A DNA stretch of 64,000 nucleotides, from the NCBI RefSeq assembly GCF_022484225.1, contig NZ_JAKVLT010000001.1:372001-436000 (forward strand), read 5' to 3'. Position numbers and translations under genes: made by a program. Source of the DNA: Pseudoramibacter sp. (lineage in GTDB: Bacteria; Bacillota; Clostridia; Eubacteriales; Eubacteriaceae). The notes beneath the pieces were generated by a model, which ran no database searches, was not told where the DNA came from, and was given only the letters and a program-made list of their open reading frames with translations. Of the stretch, positions 15,961-24,081 are shown one piece after another. How positions within the stretch are numbered: the stretch's first letter is position 1; each line of letters begins with the position of its first letter.

Positions 15961-17133
15961 TTATTCTCCCTTCTTCTTCAAAAGCCGGGAGAACGCCCAC
16001 TCTTCGAGGAGCAGGGTGGATTCGCCCCGCATGATGTATTTCGCCAGATCCCGGCTGACCGCCGGCGCTTCGATGACGCCGTTGCCGCCGTAGCCCGTGG
16101 CGAGCAGGTAGTTTTTCACCGGGGTGTCCCCGACGATGGGCAGGAAGTCCCGGGTTTCCGCGCGGTAGGACAGCCACGAGGAGTTGAGCCCCGCGTCGGT
16201 GAGTCCCGGCACGTTTTCTTCAAACTGATGGAACAAAAAGTCGATGAAGTAGTCGTCGGTACCTTCCCGTTCCGGCAGCCGGTCCGGGTCCCACTGGCCC
16301 GCGTGCATCGGGTCGTCGAGGTTCATGGACAGATGGGACTTGCAGATGAAGATGTTGTTGCCGGCGCGCAGGGCGTAAAAGGCCGGGAATTTTAAGATCG
16401 GGAACACGTAGTCCAGATGTTTTTCCGGCGGCACCACGAAAAACGCTTCGGCCTTGGTGTGCCAGATCGGCACGTCGAGCCCCGCCATTTCGCCGGTGAA
16501 GCGGCTCCACGGCCCGGTGCAGTCCACGACCACGTCGAAGTCGTAGGTGTCGCCGTCCTTGGTCTTCACCCCTTTGGCGGTGCCGTTTTCGATGACAATT
16601 TCCGTCACTTCGGCGCCCCGGAGAATCGTGCCGCCGAGGTCTTCCATTTTAGCCGCGAAGGTGTTGGAAATCATCGTGCCGTCGAAATAGCCGTCGTCTT
16701 TCGTGTAGCCGGCGCCTAAGATCGAGTCGGTGTTGAGCATCGGCAGGATGTCATGAATGCGCTTCTTGTCCGTGATGTATTCCCCGGTGTAGCCGGCGGA
16801 GCGGGCCAGGGCGATCCCGGCCTTGATCCGCTTCACTTCTTTTTCAGAGGTGGCGCAGACGAGGGTCCCGGTCTTGTCGAAGCCCGCGGAGCCCTTCCGT
16901 TCCGCTTCCATCTTCAGATAGGTTTCAAACCCGTACAGCCGCACATCCCAGTAGCGGTTGTTCAGGGAATCGTCGAAAAGGCAGACTGTGCCGGCGGATT
17001 TCGCCGTGGTGCCGCAGCCGATGCGGCCCTTTTCAAACACCGTCACCTCCGCATCGTCGTAAAGGCACAGGTTCCAGCCCAGGGCCGTTCCTGAAATCCC
17101 CCCTCCGATAATGCCAATTTTCTTTTTGCTCAT
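15961..17133 (-). CDS. DAO-family FAD-dependent amine/amino-acid oxidoreductase
   Basis: 390 aa. The N-terminal Rossmann motif GIIGGGISGTALGWNL and the following acidic FAD ribose-binding residue (VTVFEKGRIGCGTTAKSAG) place it in the D-amino-acid/glycine/sarcosine oxidase (DAO) family; the C-terminal LLATGYGGNGVIEAPAVSRDLAKYI closes the FAD site. The direct linkage to etfBA suggests a dehydrogenase that gives electrons to ETF, as sarcosine and dimethylglycine dehydrogenases do. Upstream, 21 bases away, is an allantoate/N-carbamoyl amino acid hydrolase, whose amine product could be the substrate. Glycine, sarcosine or a ureidoglycine-type compound are possibilities; none is proven. Confidence 0.85.
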   Translation of the reverse strand: MSKKKIGIIGGGISGTALGWNLCLYDDAEVTVFEKGRIGCGTTAKSAGTVCLFDDSLNNRYWDVRLYGFETYLKMEAERKGSAGFDKTGTLVCATSEKEVKRIKAGIALARSAGYTGEYITDKKRIHDILPMLNTDSILGAGYTKDDGYFDGTMISNTFAAKMEDLGGTILRGAEVTEIVIENGTAKGVKTKDGDTYDFDVVVDCTGPWSRFTGEMAGLDVPIWHTKAEAFFVVPPEKHLDYVFPILKFPAFYALRAGNNIFICKSHLSMNLDDPMHAGQWDPDRLPEREGTDDYFIDFLFHQFEENVPGLTDAGLNSSWLSYRAETRDFLPIVGDTPVKNYLLATGYGGNGVIEAPAVSRDLAKYIMRGESTLLLEEWAFSRLLKKKGE

Positions 17134-17154
17134 CGCTTTACTCCTGATTTGTTT

Positions 17155-18402
17155 TTATTCATTGGCGATCTGATACAGGCTTTCGGCGAGCACCGCCGTC
17201 CCCTTCACCAGATCGTCCAGATCAATCGCTTCTTTCCGGTCGTGGCTGATCCCGTCCTTGCACGGGATGAACACCATCGCCGCGGGCATGAGATCCCCGA
17301 GCATGAGGCTGTCGTGGTAGGGCCCGCTGATCAGATCCATGTGGGGGATGTTAAGCGCGTCCGCCTGATCCCGGATCACGTCCCCGAAATGGGGATCGCA
17401 GGTCAGGGGCGCGTCGTCGTTTAATGGCGTGAGGTCCACGTCCACATCCCGGCGGCCCGCGATGGCCCGCACTTCATCCCGCCACAGTTCCACAAGTTCC
17501 GTCTTGTCGTCGCCGTCCACCGAGCGCACATCCACAGAGAATTCAGCTCTGCCGGGGATGACGTTCGCCGCTCCCGGAGTCAGGCGCATTTCCCCGACCG
17601 TCGCCGTGATGTAGGCGCTGGCCGAGGTCTGGGCCAGACGTTCCAGGGCCAGGCTCATTTCCGCCGCCGCCATATAGGCGTCCCGGCGGTCGGTCATGCT
17701 CGTGCCCCCGGCGTGGGACTGCACCCCGGTGACCCTGCAGCGCAGGTTCGTCGGCGCGCAGATCCCGGTGACGACGCCCACCGGCACCCCGGCTTTTTCG
17801 AGCTTGTCATTCTGCTCGATGTGCAGCTCGAGGCTCCCGTGGACTTTGGTCTTTAACGGGAATTCCTGGTCAAAATCGTCGGGATTGTAGCCCAGTTCCT
17901 TGAGCTTGTCGTAAAGGCGCATTCCGTCGGGGTCCGCATGGTCTTTGAGATCCGCCGCAGAAAGCCGTCCGGACAAGGCCCGGCTGCCGATGCAGCACAC
18001 CCCGAAGCGGCTCATTTCTTCCCCGGCGTAGACGTTCACCGAGATCGGCCGCTTCGGCCGCACCCCGGCGCGGATCATCGCCGCCACCCCTTCAAGGCCG
18101 GCGAACACCCCGGCGAGGCCGTCATACTTGCCGCCGCCTGGCACCGTGTCGATGTGGGAGCCGGTCCACACCGGCGCCGCATCCGGGTCCGTCCCCGGAT
18201 ACACCCCGAAAATATTGCCGAGGCAGTCCTCAGACACCTCGAGCCCCATGGCGATCATCACATTTTTGACGTAGCGCCTGGCGTCCTGGAATTCCGGGGT
18301 ATACACCCCCCGGGTGATCCCTTCTCCCGGCGTCGCGTTGAACGCGGCGATGCCTTCGAGCCACCGATTGAGCTCTTCGCCCTGAACCTTTTCCCCGATC
18401 AT
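17155..18402 (-). CDS. Allantoate amidohydrolase / N-carbamoyl amino acid hydrolase (M20)
   Basis: 415 aa. Metal-site motifs of the M20 AllC/HyuC group are visible: GSHIDTVPGGGKYDGLAGV (about residues 81-99), the catalytic pair in YAGEEMSRFG (about 126-135), LHIEQND, and HDRKEAI near the C-terminus. SHAGGTSMTDRRDA is the dimerisation-domain substrate loop. AllC hydrolyses allantoate with release of ammonia and CO2; HyuC relatives cleave N-carbamoyl amino acids. Either fits the neighbouring allantoinase-like genes. The motif before the second metal ligand reads GPYHDSLML where GHDA-type residues are more usual, so the substrate may differ. It leads a four-gene run with the oxidoreductase and etfBA. 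Confidence 0.88.
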   Translation of the reverse strand: MIGEKVQGEELNRWLEGIAAFNATPGEGITRGVYTPEFQDARRYVKNVMIAMGLEVSEDCLGNIFGVYPGTDPDAAPVWTGSHIDTVPGGGKYDGLAGVFAGLEGVAAMIRAGVRPKRPISVNVYAGEEMSRFGVCCIGSRALSGRLSAADLKDHADPDGMRLYDKLKELGYNPDDFDQEFPLKTKVHGSLELHIEQNDKLEKAGVPVGVVTGICAPTNLRCRVTGVQSHAGGTSMTDRRDAYMAAAEMSLALERLAQTSASAYITATVGEMRLTPGAANVIPGRAEFSVDVRSVDGDDKTELVELWRDEVRAIAGRRDVDVDLTPLNDDAPLTCDPHFGDVIRDQADALNIPHMDLISGPYHDSLMLGDLMPAAMVFIPCKDGISHDRKEAIDLDDLVKGTAVLAESLYQIANE

Positions 18403-18432
18403 GTGCGCCTCCTTCGTGTATTTCGCAATTTG

Positions 18433-18445
18433 GACCCAATGGGTC
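18433..18445 (-). promoter_or_regulatory. Palindrome upstream of the allantoate-hydrolase operon
   Basis: GACCCA and TGGGTC form a 6-bp inverted repeat around one base, about 30 bases before the ATG at 18402. TGTAGACTG and A/T-rich sequence upstream could hold the promoter, but no hexamer pair is convincing. Operator function is a guess from position. Confidence 0.3.
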
Positions 18446-18555
18446 GTGGATACAGTCTACAATAAATTTTAATTTTCGTCTAGTCTATTTCTTAATGTTT
18501 CCCCTAAAATGCACGGTTCCCGCGCATTAAAATCCGGTTTAACCCTTACAAAAAA

Positions 18556-18596
18556 TAAAAAGGCAGCGTCATCGGCGACACTGCCTTAAAAAATTA
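18556..18596 (-). terminator. Terminator of the D-2-hydroxyacid dehydrogenase gene
   Basis: On the minus strand, AAGGCAGTGTCGCC pairs with the GGTGAC-type return arm ending GCTGCCTT (18562-18588), then TTTTTATTTTTT follows. Confidence 0.75.
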
Positions 18597-18605
18597 TTCT
18601 TTTTT

Positions 18606-19556
18606 TTATAACATCACGCGGACCGGGCTGCCGTCTTCCCAGGCGGTGATGTTTTCGAACACCATGTCCGCGCGGCGGTCGATGGATTCCTTGGTGTCAA
18701 AGCCCACGTGCGGCGTGCAGACCAGGTTCGGCGCGCCGAGGAGCGGGTGATCAGCCGGCAATGGCGGATCTTTTTCGTAAACGTCGATGCCTGCGCAGAT
18801 CTTGTTCGCCTTGAGGGCTTCTGCGAGGGCGTCAGTGTCGACCACCGGGCCTCTGGCGGTGTTGACGAGGATGGCCCCCTGTTTCATTTCGGCGATCTGT
18901 TTCGCGCCGATGAGGCCCTTCGTCTGCGGGGTCAGCGGGGTGTGCACGGAGATGATGTCCGCTTCAGCCATGACGTCGTCTAAGGATTTATAAACCAGAC
19001 CCAGTTCTTTGGCGCGGTCCCGTTCGCTGCGGCTGTAGCCGATGAGCTTGCAGTGGAAGGCCTTGAAGAGTTCCGCGGTGCGCAGGCCGATGGCGCCGGT
19101 GCCGATGATGCCCACAGTGCGGCCCGCGAGTTCAAAGCCCTGAAGGCCGGCTTTGCCTTTGCCCGCCTGAACCGCTGCGTCGCAGGCTGGAATGTTGCGC
19201 AGGCACGAGAGGGTCAGGCCCACGGCCAGTTCCGCCACGGCGTCGTCGCAGTAGCCGCCGGTGTTGAAGATGCGGATGCCCCGGCGTTTGCAGGCTTCCA
19301 CGTCCACGTGGTCGATGCCGACGAAAGCGACGGAAACCACTTTCAGGTTCGGGTCAGAGTCGATGACCTTGCCTGACAGGGGGTGGTTGGCGATGATGAC
19401 CACGTCTGCGCCGTCGATGCGCTTGATCTGTTCATCTTCGTCGAGGGTCAGGTTGTCGTAGCTGACAAATTCATGGCCCCGGGCCGTCATGGCGTCGCCC
19501 AGGCTCTTGAGCTTGTCAGCGCTGATGCCTAAGGGTTCCAACAATACGATTTTCAT
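18606..19556 (-). CDS. D-isomer-specific 2-hydroxyacid dehydrogenase
   Basis: 316 aa from ATG 19556, which follows AGGAGGAAAT; the upstream in-frame start lacks a site. It has the NAD(P)-binding GIIGTGAIGLRTAELF (about 149-164) and the catalytic Arg in VNTARGPVVD, Glu in GIDVYEKDPPLP and His in CTPHVGFDT. Such enzymes interconvert 2-oxo and D-2-hydroxy acids (glyoxylate, hydroxypyruvate, phenylpyruvate and others). At the edge of the ureide island, reduction of glyoxylate to glycolate would fit, since ureidoglycolate breakdown releases glyoxylate; that is inference. It is transcribed alone, between a terminator and the nrdG gene. Confidence 0.88.
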   Translation of the reverse strand: MKIVLLEPLGISADKLKSLGDAMTARGHEFVSYDNLTLDEDEQIKRIDGADVVIIANHPLSGKVIDSDPNLKVVSVAFVGIDHVDVEACKRRGIRIFNTGGYCDDAVAELAVGLTLSCLRNIPACDAAVQAGKGKAGLQGFELAGRTVGIIGTGAIGLRTAELFKAFHCKLIGYSRSERDRAKELGLVYKSLDDVMAEADIISVHTPLTPQTKGLIGAKQIAEMKQGAILVNTARGPVVDTDALAEALKANKICAGIDVYEKDPPLPADHPLLGAPNLVCTPHVGFDTKESIDRRADMVFENITAWEDGSPVRVML

Positions 19557-19658
19557 ACGATATTTCCTCCTTTTTGGGAAAGCTTCGCGCTTTTCCCGTC
19601 CGTGACTTTTATTATAGCACATTTAAGACAGAATTTTGTCCTGAAATGGGAAATATCG

Positions 19659-20189
19659 TCACAGCACCTCTGATCCGTGCATGGACACCGTTCCCGGGTT
19701 CCACAGGGTGAGCCGCCCCGAGGCCCGGGTTTTGTTCAAGTCGATGAGGCGCTGGTTGGCCGACCCCCGGTACAGCAGGCGGATATTTTTCTGGGCTTCG
19801 ATAAAAGGCCCGTCCACGAGGACGTCCAGCACCTCTAAAAAATCCGCTGCCGGCTTTTCGAGCATTTCGTAGGGATAACCCGAATAGCACCAAATCGAGC
19901 GTTTCGGGTACCGGGCCCGAATGGCTTTTGCGAGGGGCAGGAGCACCGCCCGGTTGGCCGGCTCCATAGGCTCGCCCCCGAGGAAGGTCACCCCGGTGTA
20001 ATAGGGCGCATCGAGCTTTTCCAAAATTTTTTGCTCTGTTTCTTTTGTAAAAACCTCGCCGTAATCAAAAGCCTGGGCCTTCTCGTTAAAACAGCCGGGG
20101 CAGTGGCGGGTGCAGCCGGACACGAACAGGCTCAGACGGATGCCCGGGCCGTTGGCGATGTCGTGGGGGTGAATGTCAGCGTAGTGCAT
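19659..20189 (-). CDS. nrdG: Anaerobic ribonucleotide reductase activating protein
   Basis: 176 aa radical SAM enzyme. The iron-sulfur motif CTRHCPGCFN (about residues 31-40) and the GGEP motif (FLGGEPMEPAN, about 70-80) are present. It makes the glycyl radical on NrdD using S-adenosylmethionine. It is 21 bases downstream of nrdD, forming the usual nrdDG operon expressed from the NrdR-box promoter. Confidence 0.96.
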   Translation of the reverse strand: MHYADIHPHDIANGPGIRLSLFVSGCTRHCPGCFNEKAQAFDYGEVFTKETEQKILEKLDAPYYTGVTFLGGEPMEPANRAVLLPLAKAIRARYPKRSIWCYSGYPYEMLEKPAADFLEVLDVLVDGPFIEAQKNIRLLYRGSANQRLIDLNKTRASGRLTLWNPGTVSMHGSEVL

Positions 20190-20210
20190 GGCGTTTCTCT
20201 GCTCACTTCA

Positions 20211-22406
20211 TTAGAGATGGAGCACCCGTTCGGCGATTTCCTGGGTGCGCCCCTGGTTGAAGCCCGTGGCCCCGCCGAGATAGCCGCACACCCGGCGCAC
20301 CACCGACAGCTTATTCAGGTCCCGGTTGCCGCAGTTGGGGCATTCCCACACGAGCTTGCCCGCTTCGTCCTTCACGACCTTGATTTCCCCGTCGTAGCCG
20401 CACACTTCGCAGTAGTCGCTCTTGGTGTTGAGCTCCGCGTACATGATGTGGTCGTAGATGTGGCGCATCACCGCCAGCACCGCCGGGATGTTGTCCTGCA
20501 TGTTCGGCACTTCCACGTAGGAGATGGCCCCGCCCGGGGACAGTTTCTGGAAATCGGACTCGAAGCTTAACTTCGTGAAGGCGTCGATGGGTTCAGTGAC
20601 GTGGACGTGGTAGGAGTTGGTGATGTAGTTCTTGTCTGTCACCCCGGGAATGATGCCGAAGCGCTTCTGGAGGCATTTCGCAAATTTGTAGGTCGTAGAT
20701 TCCATGGGGGTGCCGTACACCGAGTAGGCGATGTTTTCTGCTTTCCGCCATTTGGCGCAGGCGTCGTTGAGGCGCTGCATCACCGCCATGGCGAAGGGCT
20801 TCGCTTCGGGGGCGGTGTGGGACTTGCCCGTCATGTACCGGCACATTTCGTACAGTCCCGCGTACCCGAGGGAGATCGTGCTGTAGCCCCCGAAGAGCAG
20901 CTTGTCGATGGTTTCCCCGGGCTTGAGTCTGGCCAAAGCGCCGTGCTGCCACAGAATCGGCGCCACGTCCGAGGGCGTGCCCAGGAGCCGTTCGTGGCGG
21001 CAGCGCAGGGCCCGGTGGCAGAGTTCCAGCCGTTCGTCGAGGATGTCCCAGAACTTGTCCATATCCCCGCCGGAGGAGCAGGCCGCGTCCACGAGGTTGA
21101 TGGTCACGACCCCCTGGTTGAACCGGCCGTAGAACTTGTGGGAGCCGTCAGGGTTGGTGATCGTCGGCTCGTCGGTGAGAAACGACCGGCAGCCCATGCA
21201 GGTGTACACGTTGCCGTTCTTGAGCTGTTTCATGACCTTCGCCGAAATGTAGTCCGGCACCATGCGCTTGGCGGTGCACCGGGCGGCGAGGTCCGTCAAA
21301 TAATAGTACGGGCTGTCGGGATGGATATTATCTTCATCGAGGACGTAAATCAGCTTCGGGAAAGTGGTGGTCACCCAGACGCCCTGGGCGTTCTTCGTGC
21401 CCTGGATGCGCTGGTTTAAAACCTCCTCGATGCACAGGGCCAGGTCCCGTCTGGCCGGGCCCGCCGGGGCTTCGTCGAGGTACATGAACATGGTCACAAA
21501 GGGCGCCTGGCCGTTGCAGGTCATGAGGGTGATGAGCTGGTACTGGATCGTCTGAATCCCGCTCTTAATTTCTTTCTTGAGGCGCCGTTCGGCGATGGCG
21601 TTGATCTGGTCGTCTTCGGCGTCGATGCCCGCAGCCCTCAAATCTTCCCGGGTGCGTTTTCTCAAACTCTGGCGGCTCACGTCCACGAACTTCGAGACGT
21701 GATACAGCGAAAAGCTCTGGCCCCCGTACTGGTTGCTCGCCACCTGGGCGACGATCTGGGTCGTGATGTTGCACGCGGTGTAGAAGCTGTGGGGCTTGTC
21801 GATCTTCGTGCCGGAGATCACCGTGCCGTTCTGGAGCATGTCGTCCAGGTTGATCAAATCGCAGTTGTGTTCCCGCATGGCGAAATAATCGGCGTCGTGG
21901 AAGTGGATGATCCCTTCTTCGTGGGCCTTGACGATGTCTTCGGGCAGAAAGAGCCGGCGGGTTAGATCGCGGCTGACTTCCCCGGCGATGTAGTCCCGCT
22001 GGGTCGAGTTGATGGTCGGGTTCTTGTTGGCGTTTTCCTGTTTGACCAGCTCGTTGCTGCGGTTAATGAGCGCCAGGATCTTGCGGTCCGTAGTGTTGGA
22101 GCGGCGCAGAGCCGTCCGTTTGTCCCGGTAGTGCATGTAGGCCTGGGCCACTTCGTAGCCCCGCATTTCCATGATCCCCGTTTCCACGAGGTCCTGGATG
22201 TCTTCCACATTGGCCGCGTGGGTGTAGCCCAACAGCTGCTTTTCCACGTTGTGGGCGATGGCCTCGATCTGGCTCTGGTTCATCTGCCGGATCGGGTCCA
22301 CTTCCGCGTTGGCCTTGGACACCGCCGCGATGATCTTCGACCGGTCAAAGCGCACTTCTTCCCCGCTGCGCTTGATGATGTTGATGACTTTCTGTTCTCT
22401 GCCCAT
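20211..22406 (-). CDS. nrdD: Anaerobic ribonucleoside-triphosphate reductase
   Basis: 731 aa from ATG 22406, preceded by GGAGGAGTT; an upstream in-frame start adds 17 residues without support. It has an N-terminal ATP-cone (VINIIKRSGEEVRFDRSKI), the substrate-site region with CMGCRSFLTDEPT, a C-terminal zinc ribbon (CEVCGYDG and CPNCGNRD) and the glycyl-radical motif RVCGYLGG followed by NQGRTQEI. It makes dNTPs without oxygen. The gene points to an anaerobic life. Two NrdR-type boxes overlap its promoter. Confidence 0.97.
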   Translation of the reverse strand: MGREQKVINIIKRSGEEVRFDRSKIIAAVSKANAEVDPIRQMNQSQIEAIAHNVEKQLLGYTHAANVEDIQDLVETGIMEMRGYEVAQAYMHYRDKRTALRRSNTTDRKILALINRSNELVKQENANKNPTINSTQRDYIAGEVSRDLTRRLFLPEDIVKAHEEGIIHFHDADYFAMREHNCDLINLDDMLQNGTVISGTKIDKPHSFYTACNITTQIVAQVASNQYGGQSFSLYHVSKFVDVSRQSLRKRTREDLRAAGIDAEDDQINAIAERRLKKEIKSGIQTIQYQLITLMTCNGQAPFVTMFMYLDEAPAGPARRDLALCIEEVLNQRIQGTKNAQGVWVTTTFPKLIYVLDEDNIHPDSPYYYLTDLAARCTAKRMVPDYISAKVMKQLKNGNVYTCMGCRSFLTDEPTITNPDGSHKFYGRFNQGVVTINLVDAACSSGGDMDKFWDILDERLELCHRALRCRHERLLGTPSDVAPILWQHGALARLKPGETIDKLLFGGYSTISLGYAGLYEMCRYMTGKSHTAPEAKPFAMAVMQRLNDACAKWRKAENIAYSVYGTPMESTTYKFAKCLQKRFGIIPGVTDKNYITNSYHVHVTEPIDAFTKLSFESDFQKLSPGGAISYVEVPNMQDNIPAVLAVMRHIYDHIMYAELNTKSDYCEVCGYDGEIKVVKDEAGKLVWECPNCGNRDLNKLSVVRRVCGYLGGATGFNQGRTQEIAERVLHL

Positions 22407-22474
22407 AACTCCTCCTCTGTCTAATCCTCTATATAATCCTCTATTTAAAATAATCAAAAATTCGTGCAGGGCTT

Positions 22475-22542
22475 ATTATATTGCGATTCGCCGAAAAAAT
22501 CAAGATATAGATGAGTGCAAATTTAAGACCTACTAGATATAG
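22475..22542 (-). promoter_or_regulatory. nrdDG promoter with tandem NrdR-type boxes
   Basis: On the minus strand, TTGATT (22498-22503) is followed by 17 bases and TATAAT (22475-22480). Two boxes, CTATATCTTG (22501-22510) and CTATATCTAG (22533-22542), lie 32 bp apart. Tandem NrdR boxes in other bacteria have about this spacing. Box 1 overlaps the -35, so NrdR binding would repress. No nrdR gene is in the window. Confidence 0.75.
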
Positions 22543-22658
22543 ATCAATGTAAACGCCTAAACCGGCGGTCTGGGGGAATTTCTGAACATTAAACAAAAAT
22601 TTACGCAAGTAAGATTTTGCCAAAAAATGTCTAAAAATTATCGCTTTTGTTTCAGCTG

Positions 22659-22667
22659 TGGTATAAT
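22659..22667 (+). promoter_or_regulatory. Extended -10 promoter of the sensor kinase gene
   Basis: TGGTATAAT is a TGn-extended -10, 30 bases before the ATG at 22697. The -35 (TATCGC) is poor. Confidence 0.5.
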
Positions 22668-22696
22668 AAAAATACTATGAATTAAGGGTATGTAAT

Positions 22697-24052
22697 ATGT
22701 CAAAAACAAATTCAAAACAAGCATCCCATCCGATGCAAAACCAGCCGGAACGGGCTGAGCTGCTCAAGCGCCTCAGCACCCTCACCGGCGAAGGGGAAGA
22801 CGAAAAGGCCCATCTGGAACTCCAGGACGTCTTCGACATGGACCTGCTCCAGCGCATCCAGGACGCCTTTTCCGACGCCACCGGGGTCGCGGTGATCATC
22901 GTCGACCGCCACGGACGCCCGGCCCTGAAATACAGCAACTTCACGGCCTTCTGCACGGCGATCCGCACCGTCCCGGAATACTACAAATACTGCACCAACT
23001 CCGACGACTGGGGCGGGCGCAACGCCAACAGCGTCCACCGTCCCCGGATCTACCGCTGCCACGGCGGCCTCGTCGACATGGCGGTGCCGATCCAGGTGCG
23101 GGGGGAATACATCGGCGCCATCCTCGCCGGCCAGGTCCAGATCCCGCCGGAAGAGGCGGCGACTCTGCCCCACGGCGCCCCGGGCTGCCCCACGGATTTC
23201 TCGGCCCATCCGGAATTTTTAAAGCTGCGCAAAAACGTCTACCACTCGACGTTAAAGCGGGTCCAGGGGGCGGCGGACCTCATGTTCACCATCGCCAACT
23301 ACCTGGCGGAGCTGTCCGCCTCCCGGATCATGCAGGAAAAGCTTCAGCGCACCAACGAAAGGCTCATGATGGAAATGCACCGGCGCAGCGAGGCGGAATC
23401 GGCGTTGAGAGAGGCGGACCTGCGCGCCCTCAAGGCCCAGATCAACCCCCATTTCTTTTTCAACGTCCTCAACACCATCGGCCGCCTGGCCATGCTCGAA
23501 GGAGCGACCCAGACCCAGGAAATGGTCTACCACTTTTCGGACCTGCTCCGCTACACTTTGAAGTCCGGGGAAAATGACTTCGTCAAGCTCAAAGACGAAA
23601 TCGACAACGCGAAGAACTTCCTCCACATTCAGAAAGTGCGCCAGGGGGATCACCTGCAGTTTGACTTCGACTGCGACGAGTCCTTAAACGAATCCTTCTG
23701 CCCCTTCATGGTCATTCAGCCCTTCGTGGAAAACGCCATCAAGTACGTGGTGGAAGCCCGGAAGGAAACCTCCGCCATCACCATCAAGACCGAAGCCGAC
23801 GGCAGAGACATCCTCATCCACATCGTCGACGACGGGGACGGCATCCCCGACGCCACCATCGACGCCCTGCTTGGCGAACACGCCCGCACCGGCAAAACCG
23901 AAAAGGGCATGGGCATCGGCATGCAGAACGTCAACAAGCGCCTGCGCTACTACTACGGCAAACCCTACGGCGTTTCCTACGTCAAGGGGCTTCCCTCAGG
24001 CACTCATGCCATCATCCGGATTCCCAACAAGACCCTGCCGGAATCCCGTTAA
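22697..24052 (+). CDS. Soluble sensor histidine kinase with PocR domain
   Basis: 451 aa with no membrane segment. Residues about 45-190 match a PocR sensory domain: FCTAIRTVPEYYKYC, YRCHGGLVDMAVPI and GAILAGQVQIPPEE, with conserved cysteines that may hold a ligand or metal. A short coiled coil leads to a LytS/YesM-type His_kinase region with the phospho-acceptor in QINPHFFFNVLNTI (about 247-260) and an HATPase domain with FVENAIKYVV (N box) and DDGDGIPD. PocR domains are known from the propanediol regulator PocR and many C1/alcohol-metabolism regulators. With the downstream response regulator it forms a cytoplasmic two-component pair. Its ligand is unknown. Confidence 0.9.
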   Translation: MSKTNSKQASHPMQNQPERAELLKRLSTLTGEGEDEKAHLELQDVFDMDLLQRIQDAFSDATGVAVIIVDRHGRPALKYSNFTAFCTAIRTVPEYYKYCTNSDDWGGRNANSVHRPRIYRCHGGLVDMAVPIQVRGEYIGAILAGQVQIPPEEAATLPHGAPGCPTDFSAHPEFLKLRKNVYHSTLKRVQGAADLMFTIANYLAELSASRIMQEKLQRTNERLMMEMHRRSEAESALREADLRALKAQINPHFFFNVLNTIGRLAMLEGATQTQEMVYHFSDLLRYTLKSGENDFVKLKDEIDNAKNFLHIQKVRQGDHLQFDFDCDESLNESFCPFMVIQPFVENAIKYVVEARKETSAITIKTEADGRDILIHIVDDGDGIPDATIDALLGEHARTGKTEKGMGIGMQNVNKRLRYYYGKPYGVSYVKGLPSGTHAIIRIPNKTLPESR

Positions 24053-24081
24053 TCACTCAAGGAAATTAGAAAGAGGTCGTC

